From assembly GCA_051883095.1 (NCBI GenBank), contig JBJETB010000020.1, positions 1 through 15,104 on the forward strand: 15,104 bases of DNA, in the 5' to 3' direction. A program made the position numbers and the translations under genes. Numbering within the stretch: position 1 is the first letter of the stretch; every line of letters begins with the position of its first letter. The DNA comes from SUG1106 sp051883095 (GTDB lineage: Bacteria; Bacillota; Clostridia; Peptostreptococcales; Anaerovoracaceae). A model generated the notes under the pieces. The model saw only the letters and a program-made list of their open reading frames with translations, had not been told where the DNA came from and ran no database searches. Shown piece by piece: positions 5,864 to 13,657 of this stretch.

Positions 5864-7051
5864 TTAAATTTTTGAATATAATATTTCTCCATTTTTTACA
5901 GTCATTACGCAGTTAAGTGTAGCTCGAATGTCATCTACAGGATTTTCATCAAATACTGCAAAGTATGCTTTTTTACCCACTTCTATTGAACCTAGTGACT
6001 CTTCTACACCGCATATTTTAGCCGAGTTTATCGTGCCGATGATAAGTGCATCAAATGGTTTTACACCACATTCTTCTACGAGAATTACCATTTCATATGC
6101 CGTGTCAGTATGTTTACAGAATGAACATCCGCAGTCAGTGCCTAGTGCACAAAGAACTCCTGCTTCATAGGCTTTTTTAAAAGATTTGAGTACTTTTTCT
6201 TTACTGATCTCAGACTTTTTCACAAATTCTTCTTCCATTTTATCTTTGTTTTCTAAAAAGAAAAAAATGGTTGATACTGTTCCATCTAATGGAATATTCT
6301 TTTCAAGCATCATTTGAATTGCTTCGTCATCAAGTTCATCACCATGTTCAATGCAGTCTATTCCTGCTAAAATGGCATTCTTCACTCCTTCCGCACTTTC
6401 TGCATGACAGCAAGTCTTATATCCGACTTTATGGAATTCGTCTATTGCTGCTTTCATTTCTTCAATACTAAGCTGTACTGCCCCTGGCTCTGTTCCTTTT
6501 GTCAAGACTCCCCCTGTTGCCATTAGTTTTAGTACATTTGCTCCGTTTTTAAGTTGTTGTCTAGCAGCTTTTCTTAATCCATCTTCGCCATCGGCTTCAA
6601 TGCTTATAAAAGTCCAGCCAGTTCCACCAGTCATACATATACCATCACCTGATGCCTGCATATCTGGAGCTTTTTTAATTTTACCATCTTCTATAGCGTG
6701 CATTAATTCGATAGCTACTTTGTGATGTGTACCTACATCTCTTACAAATGTAACACCAGTATTTATAAAATCTTCGAGGTGTTTTAATCCTGTCAAAGTA
6801 TATGTTACTATAGATTCATGAGCAAAATCTGCCGGATTTGCAACAGGTTCCATAGCGACATGAACATGGCAATTAAATAATCCAGGTGATAAATATCTGC
6901 CACCTATATCTATTACGGTGTCTATATCATTTGGAATGATTTCTTCATTTATTTGTGTAATTATACCGTCTTCGACAATGACATTGTTATTGTTTAATAT
7001 TCTTTTGTTTATTACATCGATTATATTTGCATGTATAAATGCCTGCTTCAT
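5864..7051 (-). CDS. Metal-dependent amidohydrolase, imidazolonepropionase/Xaa-dipeptidase-like
   Basis: The 395-aa product belongs to the amidohydrolase superfamily (COG1228-like). Metal-site residues are visible in order: His62 and His64 (CHVHV), the likely carboxylated Lys175 (VLKLMATGG), His216 (CHAES), His236 (EHGDELDD) and Asp306 (GTDCG). The GGVLTKG block after the lysine is typical of the prolidase-like subgroup that cleaves N-acyl or Xaa-dipeptide bonds, so a peptide-like or N-acylated amino acid substrate is likely. An unusual cysteine cluster (CGCSFCKH, 307-314) follows Asp306. The gene follows the transporter by 18 bases (AAGAGGT site) and precedes the metallo-beta-lactamase-fold gene. 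I infer an uptake-and-hydrolysis pathway; the exact substrate cannot be read from the sequence. Confidence 0.85.
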   Translation of the reverse strand: MKQAFIHANIIDVINKRILNNNNVIVEDGIITQINEEIIPNDIDTVIDIGGRYLSPGLFNCHVHVAMEPVANPADFAHESIVTYTLTGLKHLEDFINTGVTFVRDVGTHHKVAIELMHAIEDGKIKKAPDMQASGDGICMTGGTGWTFISIEADGEDGLRKAARQQLKNGANVLKLMATGGVLTKGTEPGAVQLSIEEMKAAIDEFHKVGYKTCCHAESAEGVKNAILAGIDCIEHGDELDDEAIQMMLEKNIPLDGTVSTIFFFLENKDKMEEEFVKKSEISKEKVLKSFKKAYEAGVLCALGTDCGCSFCKHTDTAYEMVILVEECGVKPFDALIIGTINSAKICGVEESLGSIEVGKKAYFAVFDENPVDDIRATLNCVMTVKNGEILYSKI

Positions 7052-7069
7052 ATTTTTTACCTCTTATTT

Positions 7070-8458
7070 TTAAAATGGTCCTAAGTTGATCATTGCAGCT
7101 ATAACAAGGAATACCACTGCACAACCTATCCAAATGAGCATTATAGGAGTAACAAATTTCACCCATCTTTCGTAAGGTATTTTGGCTACAGCAAGGTTAA
7201 CCATCAGCCATGAACAAGTTGGTATAATCTGATTGGTAAATCCATCTCCAAATTGGAAGGCTAAAACAGCTGTTTGTCGGCTTAATCCAATCATATCAGC
7301 AAGAGGTACCATAATAGGCATAGTGGCAGCAGCCTGTCCTGAGCCGGATGGAATAAAGAAGTTTATTATAAGTTGCACGAAGAACATTAATACACCTGCC
7401 AAAGCTGTAGGAACGCCTTCAATCAAGCCACCGAGAGCATTAATAACAGTATCTAGTATCATGCCTTGCTGCATAACAACCAAAATTCCTCTTGCAAGAC
7501 CAACGATAATAGCTCCATATACAACTTCTTTTGCTCCATCTATAAACCTTTCTGCAATATCACTTGGTCGCATTCCTCCTACAAATCCACAAACCAATGC
7601 AAGAATTAAGAAGTATGTCGCAATCTCAATAATATACCAACCAAATTCTGAAATCGCATATACCAAAAATATTAGACTTAAAAGGAAGAGAATTAAAATA
7701 ATTTTATGTCTTCCTGTAAATTGAATATCCTCTTCCCTTTCCACGAAAGGTTCTTCGATATCAGCAATTAGACTCTTTGTCGGTTCCTTTTTTACTTTAC
7801 TTGCATATTTCATTATAAACAGAGATGTAATTACTGTAACGGTAACCCAAATAACTAGTCTATACCACATTCCTGAAAGCATTGGAAGTTCAGCTATAGT
7901 CTGAGCCACTCCTAAAGTAAAGGGATTCATAAAAGCAGCGGTAAGTCCACAACCAGCACCCAGGATTACGATAGATGCCCCAGTAACTGTATCATATCCA
8001 AGAACGCGAGCCATACAAATGCCTATAGGTATAAATACCAGCGTTTCTTCAGCAATTCCAATAGTGGCTCCTAAAAATGAAAAAATGGTCACGAAGATTG
8101 GTATAACAATAATTTCTTTTCCTCGGACGACCTTAGATGCTTTATATATTCCAGCTTCAATTGCCCCTGTAGAATTTATCAAAGAAAATGCGCCTCCTAC
8201 TATTAGGATAAAAATCATTATCTGCGCTACCTCTTCCATACCTGTAGGAACCGCTTGGAACAATTGGAAAAAGCTAACAGGATTTTGCTCAACAAAATGA
8301 AATGAATCTGGGTCTACTAATGTCCTGTTGGTTTCAGGATCTACAACTCGGTCAAATTCTCCTGCGGGTACAATGTAGGAACAAATAGACACAATAATGA
8401 TAATGCTGAATAATAGCACAAAAACATGTGGCATTTTTATCTTTTTCTTGTTGTTCAT
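7070..8458 (-). CDS. YfcC/DcuC-family membrane transporter
   Basis: The 462-aa product is an integral membrane protein with about a dozen hydrophobic segments, starting with MPHVFVLLFSIIIIVSICSYIVPAGEFDRV, the characteristic opening of YfcC (COG1288) proteins. Other family marks are GIAEETLVFIPIGI, AAFMNPFTLGVAQTIAELP, FIPSGSGQAAATMPIMVPL and QFGDGFTNQIIPT. A hydrophilic loop (about 218-250, KEPTKSLIADIEE) divides two halves. YfcC members are thought to move carboxylates, amino acids or small peptides such as aminoacyl conjugates; substrate assignments are poor. It is the first gene of the operon, with a strong AAGGAGG site and the 19-bp-spacer promoter upstream. It likely feeds the amidohydrolase encoded next. 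It is complete. Confidence 0.88.
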   Translation of the reverse strand: MNNKKKIKMPHVFVLLFSIIIIVSICSYIVPAGEFDRVVDPETNRTLVDPDSFHFVEQNPVSFFQLFQAVPTGMEEVAQIMIFILIVGGAFSLINSTGAIEAGIYKASKVVRGKEIIVIPIFVTIFSFLGATIGIAEETLVFIPIGICMARVLGYDTVTGASIVILGAGCGLTAAFMNPFTLGVAQTIAELPMLSGMWYRLVIWVTVTVITSLFIMKYASKVKKEPTKSLIADIEEPFVEREEDIQFTGRHKIILILFLLSLIFLVYAISEFGWYIIEIATYFLILALVCGFVGGMRPSDIAERFIDGAKEVVYGAIIVGLARGILVVMQQGMILDTVINALGGLIEGVPTALAGVLMFFVQLIINFFIPSGSGQAAATMPIMVPLADMIGLSRQTAVLAFQFGDGFTNQIIPTCSWLMVNLAVAKIPYERWVKFVTPIMLIWIGCAVVFLVIAAMINLGPF

Positions 8459-8515
8459 TTTTTTCTCCTCCTTAGAAAACTTAACTTTCAGGGCCCTGAT
8501 GTTATCTTAAACAGC

Positions 8516-8546
8516 ATTATAGTGTCTGTCCTTAGGGAAGAGTCAA
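8516..8546 (-). promoter_or_regulatory. MerR-type promoter (19-bp spacer) of the transporter operon
   Basis: On the minus strand TTGACT (8546-8541) and a perfect TATAAT (8521-8516) are separated by 19 bp, two more than the optimum. Such overlong spacers are the hallmark of promoters activated by MerR-family proteins. The spacer region holds an imperfect dyad starting GACTCTTCCCTAAGG, which resembles operators of the multidrug-sensing MerR proteins BmrR/BltR as I remember them. The -35 lies only 26 bases past the virB4 stop, so the promoter marks the right border of the cargo. Confidence 0.75.
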
Positions 8547-8572
8547 GAGAAATTTTAAAAAATTCATTCACA

Positions 8573-9479
8573 TCAGAATCCTCCCTCACCCGGCTTGGTG
8601 GTCATCAATCTATATAACTCCGTGTTCTTAGGAAAGCTGTTTTCAAATGGAACCAGCACATTTCCCACCTTAAGCAGACCGTGTCCTGCCGGGACATCTG
8701 TGATATATGCAAGCTGCCTTTCCGAGATATGCAGCAGCCTTGCCAGCTCCTGACGGTCAGTGGCAGCCTGATTAAGCATCACCAGAAACTCCGAATTGGA
8801 AAGCATGGTTCTGGCCGTCTGCGAGCGCAGCACCTCATCCACATTCTGCGTTATTCCGGTGCAGTATGTACCATACTTTCTCACACGCTTCCAAAGCTTT
8901 GAAAGAAACTGAGCCGAATACTCATGGAGAAACAAAAGATAAATCTCGTCTATGAAAATTTACCGTCTGTTTTCCTGCCTCCCGGTTTTGAGTCACCCGG
9001 TTAAGAATACTGTCAAGAATCACAAGCATGCCGATGGTCATCATCTGCTCCCCCAGTTCCAGAATGTCATAGCAAATGAGCCGATTTGCAGTATCCACAT
9101 TAGTCTGCTGTGCAAAGGTGTTAAGGGAACCTCGGGTAAATATTTCGAGTTCTAATGCCAAATCCCTTGCCTCCTGCTCCGGTTGTCTTAAAAGCTTCTC
9201 TCTGAAATCGTTGAGTGTAGGCGGTTCACCCATGAAGTTACGCTTGCGGTAGTTCTGATATACAAGCTCTGTGCATCGGTCTATGATTGACTGCTGCCCT
9301 TTCGCAAACCTGTGGCTGGTGACGATCTGCTCACAGACCGACTGAAGGAACTGGGATTTCTCCGCCACCGGGTCCCCGTCGCCATAATACCGGCTCATGT
9401 CCATGGCATTGATGTGATTGGGGCTGGTGGCAGAAATCTCAATGACCTCTCCGCCGAAAGCCTTCACCAGCTGTGAATA
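8573..9479 (-). pseudogene. VirB4 C-terminal exon, frameshifted
   Basis: The exon begins TATTCACAG, encoding YSQLVKAFGGEVIEIS, the natural continuation of DPERE in exon 1. Frame one reads to GKQTVNF and then goes off into RRDLSFVSP with a stop at 8922. Frame two carries the proper continuation IDEIYLLFLHEYSAQF (Walker B, with Asp-Glu) and TGITQNVDEVL, and runs to the stop at 8573. The shift is at the four A (plus strand) at 8955-8958. An ATG at 8935 could start a 120-aa fragment, but no good ribosome binding site supports it. Confidence 0.85.
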
Positions 9480-9520
9480 GTCGAGTAGGTCAGCGGTGTT
9501 ACCACCGCCTTCCTCTCTAA

Positions 9521-9554
9521 GAACCGTACGTGAGCGTTTCCACTCATACGGCTC
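9521..9554 (-). ncRNA. Group II intron domain V (catalytic hairpin)
   Basis: The 34-base hairpin begins GAGCCGTATGAGTG, has a GAAA tetraloop and ends CGTACGGTTC on the minus strand, the most conserved part of group II intron RNA. Domain VI follows directly, with GCGGTG / CACCGC arms (9508-9493) and the bulged A at 9486. Confidence 0.93.
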
Positions 9555-9564
9555 AAGCATTTCA

Positions 9565-11244
9565 TCACTCTTTCGAGCGGCTTTCAGTATAAATACGTTG
9601 GCATGAAGCATGAACATATGCCATGTTCGATACTTCTTCGACACCTCCGTCTGCCTTTGGACCTTTAAAGAATATCTCTCTATCATCCGTGACATCCATC
9701 GGCATTCCACAGTGATAACAGCATCCATTTTGATTCTCCCAAATTCTTCTGAATTTGCCAGTTAGCTTTTTCATCCCCCGCTTGAACTTTCTTTCATTAA
9801 AGTATTCTGTATCAAGGAATGGGTTTGCATTTTCTCGAACCATAATGTGTCGTACAATCAATGTGTGGTCTACTCGCATCAGTTCCTTATCTTCCGTGCA
9901 GAAAACCCAGTTTCTGTTTCCTTTTCGGTGCCAATACTTTGTAGAAACCCACCATCTTCCTTTGTGAGGATGTCTGCGTTTTGCCCATTGCCATAGCAAT
10001 TCGTACAGCACATAGTCCAGGTGGGCAAATGCTTCACTTGCAACTACATGCTGATGGTAATTCGTCCATCCTCTGACTTGCTGGTTCAGCTTCATAATCA
10101 ACACTTCCTGCGTCCATGCTTTTCCTCTTTTGAGGATTGTTTCAGACAGTTTATCCTTGATAGCCTGCATAGATTTCTTTGATGGTTTAACAATCAGCTT
10201 GCCGTTGAACTTTCTGAATGTCCACCCAAGCATGTCAAAGCCATCGTTGATATTTGTTATGAGAGTTTTCTCCTCTGACAACTCTAATCCGCGTGTTTCT
10301 AAGAATGTCTTAATGACTTCCTTTGCTTCTTCTGCTACCTCTTTTGTTGATGCAGTTACAACAAAGTCATCTGCATATCTCACTAAGTTGACCTGATGTT
10401 TGTTATGCACAAAAGCACTGTATTTACCCTTCAAACTCATATCGAATCTGTCAGATAGTGCCTTTTGCATTCCATCCAGTGCCATATTTGCAAGCATTGG
10501 AGAAATCACGCCACCCTGTGGTGTTCCATCTTCAGTAGGGAATAACTCTCCTTTGAAGATGAATCCTGCTTTCAGAAATTGCTTTAGTACAGATTTGTCC
10601 ATTGGTATGTTCTTCAATAGCCATTCATGGCTGATATTGTCGAAACAGCCTTTGATATCTCCCTCAAGCACCCATTCTGGGGAAAACTTTCTCGAAAGTG
10701 CTGTGAAAATATATTCACATGCGTCTTGTGCCGAGCGTTCTTTTCTGAAACCGAATGATTTTGTATCGGCTGTGGTTTCTGCTACTGGCTCGAGAGCCAA
10801 TGCATAAAGTGCCTGCATGGCTCTGTCATACATTGTTGGTATGCCAAGTGGGCGTTTTGCTTTCTTGCCTTTCTTTTCGATATACACTCGTCTAAGTGGT
10901 TTGGCTTTATAGCCTTTGTCTGTCAGTGAGAGCACTGCTCTCATTTTCTCGGCAGGTGTATCCCAAAGCTGCTTGTCCACACCTGCCGTTCTCTTACCTT
11001 TGTTTGTTGTTACACGTCTAACGGCAAGAGCTTTTGCATAGAAAGAATGTGTTAATAGATATTGAAGCCTTTTCACTGTGTGCCAGTCTTCATTCTGTGT
11101 AGCCTTAACAATCCTGACTTGTAGCCTATTAACCTCTTTTTCTGCTTTTCTCCAGTCAATGGATTTCCATTGCAGAGAAAGCTGTTTTGTGTCCGATAAT
11201 CTCTCAGGAGCTTTCACTTCTGTCATTGAATTATTATCGTTCAT
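9565..11244 (-). CDS. ltrA: Group II intron reverse transcriptase/maturase (LtrA-like)
   Basis: From the ATG at 11244 (GGAGGT site; the upstream ATG at 11292 lacks one) the protein is 559 aa. It has an N-terminal RT0 region (LQWKSIDWRKAEKEVNRLQVRIVKA) and the RKVTTNKGKRTAGVD-type block at about 76-90. Finger and palm motifs follow: RPLGIPTMYDRAMQ, FGFRKERSAQDA, LEGDIKGCFDNI, GTPQGGVISPMLAN, and the catalytic YADD at 290-293. A maturase X domain follows (W-x-NYHQHVV region), then a C-terminal zinc/HNH-type domain with CCYHCGMPMDV. In that last domain the usual His pair is replaced (IFFKGPKADGG) and the final CH is CQ, so nuclease activity is doubtful. The sequence is of the chloroplast-like class. 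It promotes splicing of its own intron from the virB4 mRNA and, if active, its mobility. Confidence 0.95.
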   Translation of the reverse strand: MNDNNSMTEVKAPERLSDTKQLSLQWKSIDWRKAEKEVNRLQVRIVKATQNEDWHTVKRLQYLLTHSFYAKALAVRRVTTNKGKRTAGVDKQLWDTPAEKMRAVLSLTDKGYKAKPLRRVYIEKKGKKAKRPLGIPTMYDRAMQALYALALEPVAETTADTKSFGFRKERSAQDACEYIFTALSRKFSPEWVLEGDIKGCFDNISHEWLLKNIPMDKSVLKQFLKAGFIFKGELFPTEDGTPQGGVISPMLANMALDGMQKALSDRFDMSLKGKYSAFVHNKHQVNLVRYADDFVVTASTKEVAEEAKEVIKTFLETRGLELSEEKTLITNINDGFDMLGWTFRKFNGKLIVKPSKKSMQAIKDKLSETILKRGKAWTQEVLIMKLNQQVRGWTNYHQHVVASEAFAHLDYVLYELLWQWAKRRHPHKGRWWVSTKYWHRKGNRNWVFCTEDKELMRVDHTLIVRHIMVRENANPFLDTEYFNERKFKRGMKKLTGKFRRIWENQNGCCYHCGMPMDVTDDREIFFKGPKADGGVEEVSNMAYVHASCQRIYTESRSKE

Positions 11245-11793
11245 AGGTTTACCTCCATTCTTGTTATGAAATACCATGGGATAAGTCTGCACTCTTTCAA
11301 GTTAGGGCAAATTTTGAACCCCTATGCTCAGCCATTACAGCTGGCCATTCGCTTTTTATCCCTTTCCTCTACCCTCTGTGCCATCTATTCCCCTTACGGG
11401 TTCAATACCTTGATTTCCAAGGAGCACATAGGGCTTACCATGTTCCACGTAGTAAATAATTGTGAGTACCTTAGGTGCCATCTTTGAGCCGGGAGGAATC
11501 ATGTCCATTTGTCATGCAGTCGAGAAAGCCTGCATGACCACCTCCGCACCTTTTGGTGTAAGTGTATCAGCCTTATTTCACTTAGTCCCTGTAACGACTC
11601 TTGCGATGATTCACTTTACGTTCACCATAGCACTCTTATCCTAGCAGTACGTCCGACTTAGGCTGTCAGATTTCCCACATTGTCCCGCCAGCTTCCCAAC
11701 ATGAACGTTACCATTCAAGCAGGTGACGGTAGGATTATCCTAAATGGATAGGATAGCTAGATTAGCAATTTACTACGCGACTTCATGTCGCAC
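11245..11793 (-). ncRNA. Group II intron 5' ribozyme part (domains I-III), non-coding
   Basis: No gene is seen in these roughly 550 bases between the splice site and the maturase start. They fit domains I-III of the intron RNA: the GUGCGAC hairpin at the 5' end and many short dyads such as CCATGCAGTCGAGAAAG-like arms around 11510-11540. A possible exon-binding site near 11490-11500 (TTCCTCCC on the minus strand) could pair with the exon end GGGAA. The plus-strand frames here are shadows. Confidence 0.75.
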
Positions 11794-13221
11794 TTCCCTT
11801 TCCGGGTCAACTATGATGATATCCGCATCCGTAGCCATAACAAAGTTTATGATTTCGCTCTTAGCTGTAAAAGACTTTCCCGAGCCGGATACGCCTAAAA
11901 TAAAGGAATTTCCATTCAGTAACTGCCTTCTGTCTGCCACGATCATATTCTTGCTTATTACGTTCTGGCCGTAGTAAATGCCGTGGTCGTGGCTGATTTC
12001 CTGAACATGAAAAGGCATGAGGGCCGACATGGACTCTGTGGTAAAGGTTCTCAGTGCATCAATCTTTCTCTGACCTGCAGGAATCACCGTGTTCAGTCCG
12101 TCCATCTGCTGAAAACGCAGAACTCCCATCTGGCAGTGTCTTGTCTGGATAATTGATTTAAGGGTTTCTGTATCCGCATCCAGCTGTTTCTTACTATCTG
12201 CGGTATGCACTATTGTTGTGAGAGCAAGCATCATCTGCTGGTCTCTTATGGTCAGTTCATCGAGGAATTCCTTGCTGTCGTTGAGCTGCTGCTCCATGTC
12301 GTAAGGCACAATCGCCCCAAAGTTGTTATTGGCATTCTGCTTTCTCTGCCACGTGGTTATGTTGGTGGATACTCCGAGGAGTCTGTTTTCCGCTTCCCTT
12401 ATGGCCTCCGCCATGGGCACCGGCAAAATATCTATGGAAAGCATCATGTTCTGATTCAGGCTCGTCAGCTCTGCCACCAGCGTGTCCTTAAGATAGGCTG
12501 CCACATCCTTTAAGAAAAGGCATCTTCCAAATCGCTCTCCCATCTGAAAATGGTCAACGGCAAATTCCATACTGTCAGGGCAGATGTAGTCCTTGAAGCT
12601 GTGACCCTTTTTCCTGCAGTCCTTCAGGTCAAAGCTGAAGTTATCCTCTTCCCCCACACGGTAGAAACTGTGCAGTATCTGAAGACGCTCCAAGCCGTCC
12701 AGTTCCCTGCACCTGCTCCCAAGCCTTCCAAGTCTCGTGGAAAGCTCCGTTCCCGCTCTCTTAAAGAAGCTTCTCGCCTCCTCAATGCTATTTTTATGTA
12801 CAGAGACGGTTATATATTTCTCCTGAAGGATAGCGTTGTTACCTGCCGCCTTCGCCTTAAGCATTTCATTATACTCCCTTCGAAAACGGTTGAGTCCGTC
12901 ATCCCTTTCCTCGATGAGTATGCGCTCCCCGAAGTCCTTCTGACTGATGCGGTGGTTGTGTATGGTTATCTTGGTGGTGGCACTGCTGTCAAAGGAATTG
13001 AGAAGTGCTCCGTAGTTCTTGATGGTCTCGATGCGTTCTTCGTCGGAAAGCACATCGTAATTTATGTCGGTGAACTTCCATGACTTACTGTATTTGTTTT
13101 TCGCCACCTGAAAAACGCCGTCCTCGTATACTGCCTTTACCGGAATGGCATCCTGTACCCGGCGGGGTATCTTTACCTTTTCCCGGTCCAGTTTCATGGT
13201 ATTTTTAATTGATTTCAGCAT
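11794..13221 (-). CDS. VirB4-type conjugation ATPase, N-terminal exon
   Basis: Exon 1 encodes residues 1-476, from MLKSIKNTMKLDREKVKIPRR to the intron border. If unspliced, translation runs six codons into the intron (VRHEVA, stop at 11773). The N-terminal part (IPVKAVYEDGVFQVAKNKYSKSWKFTDINY) is typical of TraE/VirB4 of Firmicute ICEs. The Walker A motif GVSGSGKS lies at 443-450, only 26 residues before the intron, in FILGVSGSGKSFTAKSEI. GGGAGGAAAG precedes the start codon, inside the 3' end of the PrgI gene. On its own this part keeps Walker A but lacks Walker B. Confidence 0.9.
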
Positions 13222-13552
13222 TTTTCTTTCCTCCCTCTGAAAGATCCTGCATCATATTGCTGCTCCGAAAAACCAGTCTCTTAGGACAAAGCACCTGAGA
13301 CTTGATAACCGCCCAAAGAAACCTTTCCGCACTCATCCCGTTGTATTTCGCAAATCCCAGAAGCCCGCATGGGAAAACTCCCAGTATGCATGCCCATGTG
13401 ACGGCCTCCGTTCCTATCCTGTTTCTGAGTAAAAAAAAGATGCCTATGGATATCAGGCACCCTGCTGCCGAAAACAGAAACTGCCGGAGCGACAGCCCAA
13501 AAAACATGGTCTCCGCATAGTCTCTGATTTCCTTATTCATTTTTATTTCCAT
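13205..13552 (-). CDS. PrgI-family conjugation membrane protein
   Basis: The frame is open from 13657, but the first 35 residues would read through a terminator hairpin and are not credible. The family start MEIKMNKEIRDYAETMFFGLSLRQF begins at the ATG at 13552, giving 115 aa. Two hydrophobic segments (about 24-40 and 47-63: FLFSAAGCLISIGIFFLL and AVTWACILGVFPCGLLGF) make it a small inner-membrane protein. KYNGMSAERFLWAVIKSQVL is the conserved tail. PrgI is the VirB3-like partner that lies next to VirB4 in Gram-positive type IV secretion systems. The VirB4 gene overlaps its end by 17 bases. Transcription must cross or start after the terminator at 13587-13619. Confidence 0.9.
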   Translation of the reverse strand: MEIKMNKEIRDYAETMFFGLSLRQFLFSAAGCLISIGIFFLLRNRIGTEAVTWACILGVFPCGLLGFAKYNGMSAERFLWAVIKSQVLCPKRLVFRSSNMMQDLSEGGKKNAEIN

Positions 13553-13586
13553 TTGTAAGTATTTCTCCTTTTTTTCTTTTGCCAAA

Positions 13587-13619
13587 GAAAAAAGCAGCCT
13601 GCCGTTTAAGCTGACTGCT
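13587..13619 (-). terminator. Terminator behind the toxin gene, upstream of prgI
   Basis: On the minus strand GACTGCT's complement AGCAGTC (13619-13613) pairs with GGCTGCT (13599-13593) over 7 bp, with a 13-nt loop, followed by six T. It ends the toxin-antitoxin transcript 38 bases after the PIN gene stop. Immediately after it lies a second A/T palindrome, TTTTTTCTTT-GGCA-AAAGAAAAAA, just before the prgI ribosome binding site. Confidence 0.7.
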
Positions 13620-13657
13620 GTATAGTTCTTAGTTTTATTATCATTACATATTTTCAA

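Larger units (their letters stand above)
9480..11793 (-). mobile_element. Complete group II intron (bacterial chloroplast-like class) inserted in virB4
   Basis: The 2314-base intron lies in the host gene's sense direction. Its 5' end is GTGCGACATGAAGTCGC (from 11793), the consensus GUGCG start with a small hairpin. The 3' part has a textbook domain V (9521-9554, GAGCCGTATGAG ... GTACGGTTC with a GAAA tetraloop) and a domain VI hairpin. The candidate branch-point A is at 9486, 7 bases from the 3' end CGAC. A maturase/reverse transcriptase ORF occupies the domain IV position. The boundaries were set so that VirB4 exons rejoin exactly (DPERE/YSQL) between codons. All parts needed for splicing and retrohoming except a convincing endonuclease active site appear present, so it could still be active. 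Confidence 0.92.
8573..13221 (-). pseudogene. virB4/traE-type conjugation ATPase gene, split by a group II intron and frameshifted
   Basis: The gene encodes the VirB4-type ATPase that powers the type IV secretion channel of Tn1549-like ICEs at the inner membrane face. It is in two exons, 13221-11794 (476 codons) and 9479-8573, around a group II intron that keeps the frame when spliced. Exon 2 is 907 bases long, one more than a multiple of three; one extra T in the run at 8955-8958 breaks the frame. With that base ignored, a 777-aa VirB4 of normal length results, ending in LMTTKPGEGGF. The intron separates Walker A from Walker B and the frameshift lies just before Walker B, so even the spliced product would lack ATPase function unless the extra base is a sequencing error. 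Translation starts inside the end of the PrgI gene (17-base overlap). Confidence 0.85.

Noticed and set aside
3987..8572. Target-site duplication or terminal inverted repeats flanking the metabolic cargo
   Set aside because: Compared the two borders by eye; only short AT-rich matches such as TTCATT, no convincing repeat and no transposase.
8950..8960. Programmed +1 frameshift in virB4 at TTT C
   Set aside because: A slip from TTT to TTC is chemically possible, but I know of no programmed shift in VirB4 and see no stimulatory stop codon or structure; a one-base homopolymer insertion or sequencing error is simpler.
9555..9728. Upstream part of the frame that reads from the intron into VirB4 exon 2
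   Set aside because: The stretch 9480-9728 of that frame is intron sequence (domain V/VI and maturase end in another frame); the real exon starts at 9479.
13553..13657. 35-residue N-terminal extension of the PrgI frame
   Set aside because: It would encode the terminator stem and A/T palindrome; family proteins start at MEIKMNKEIRDY, matching the ATG at 13552.
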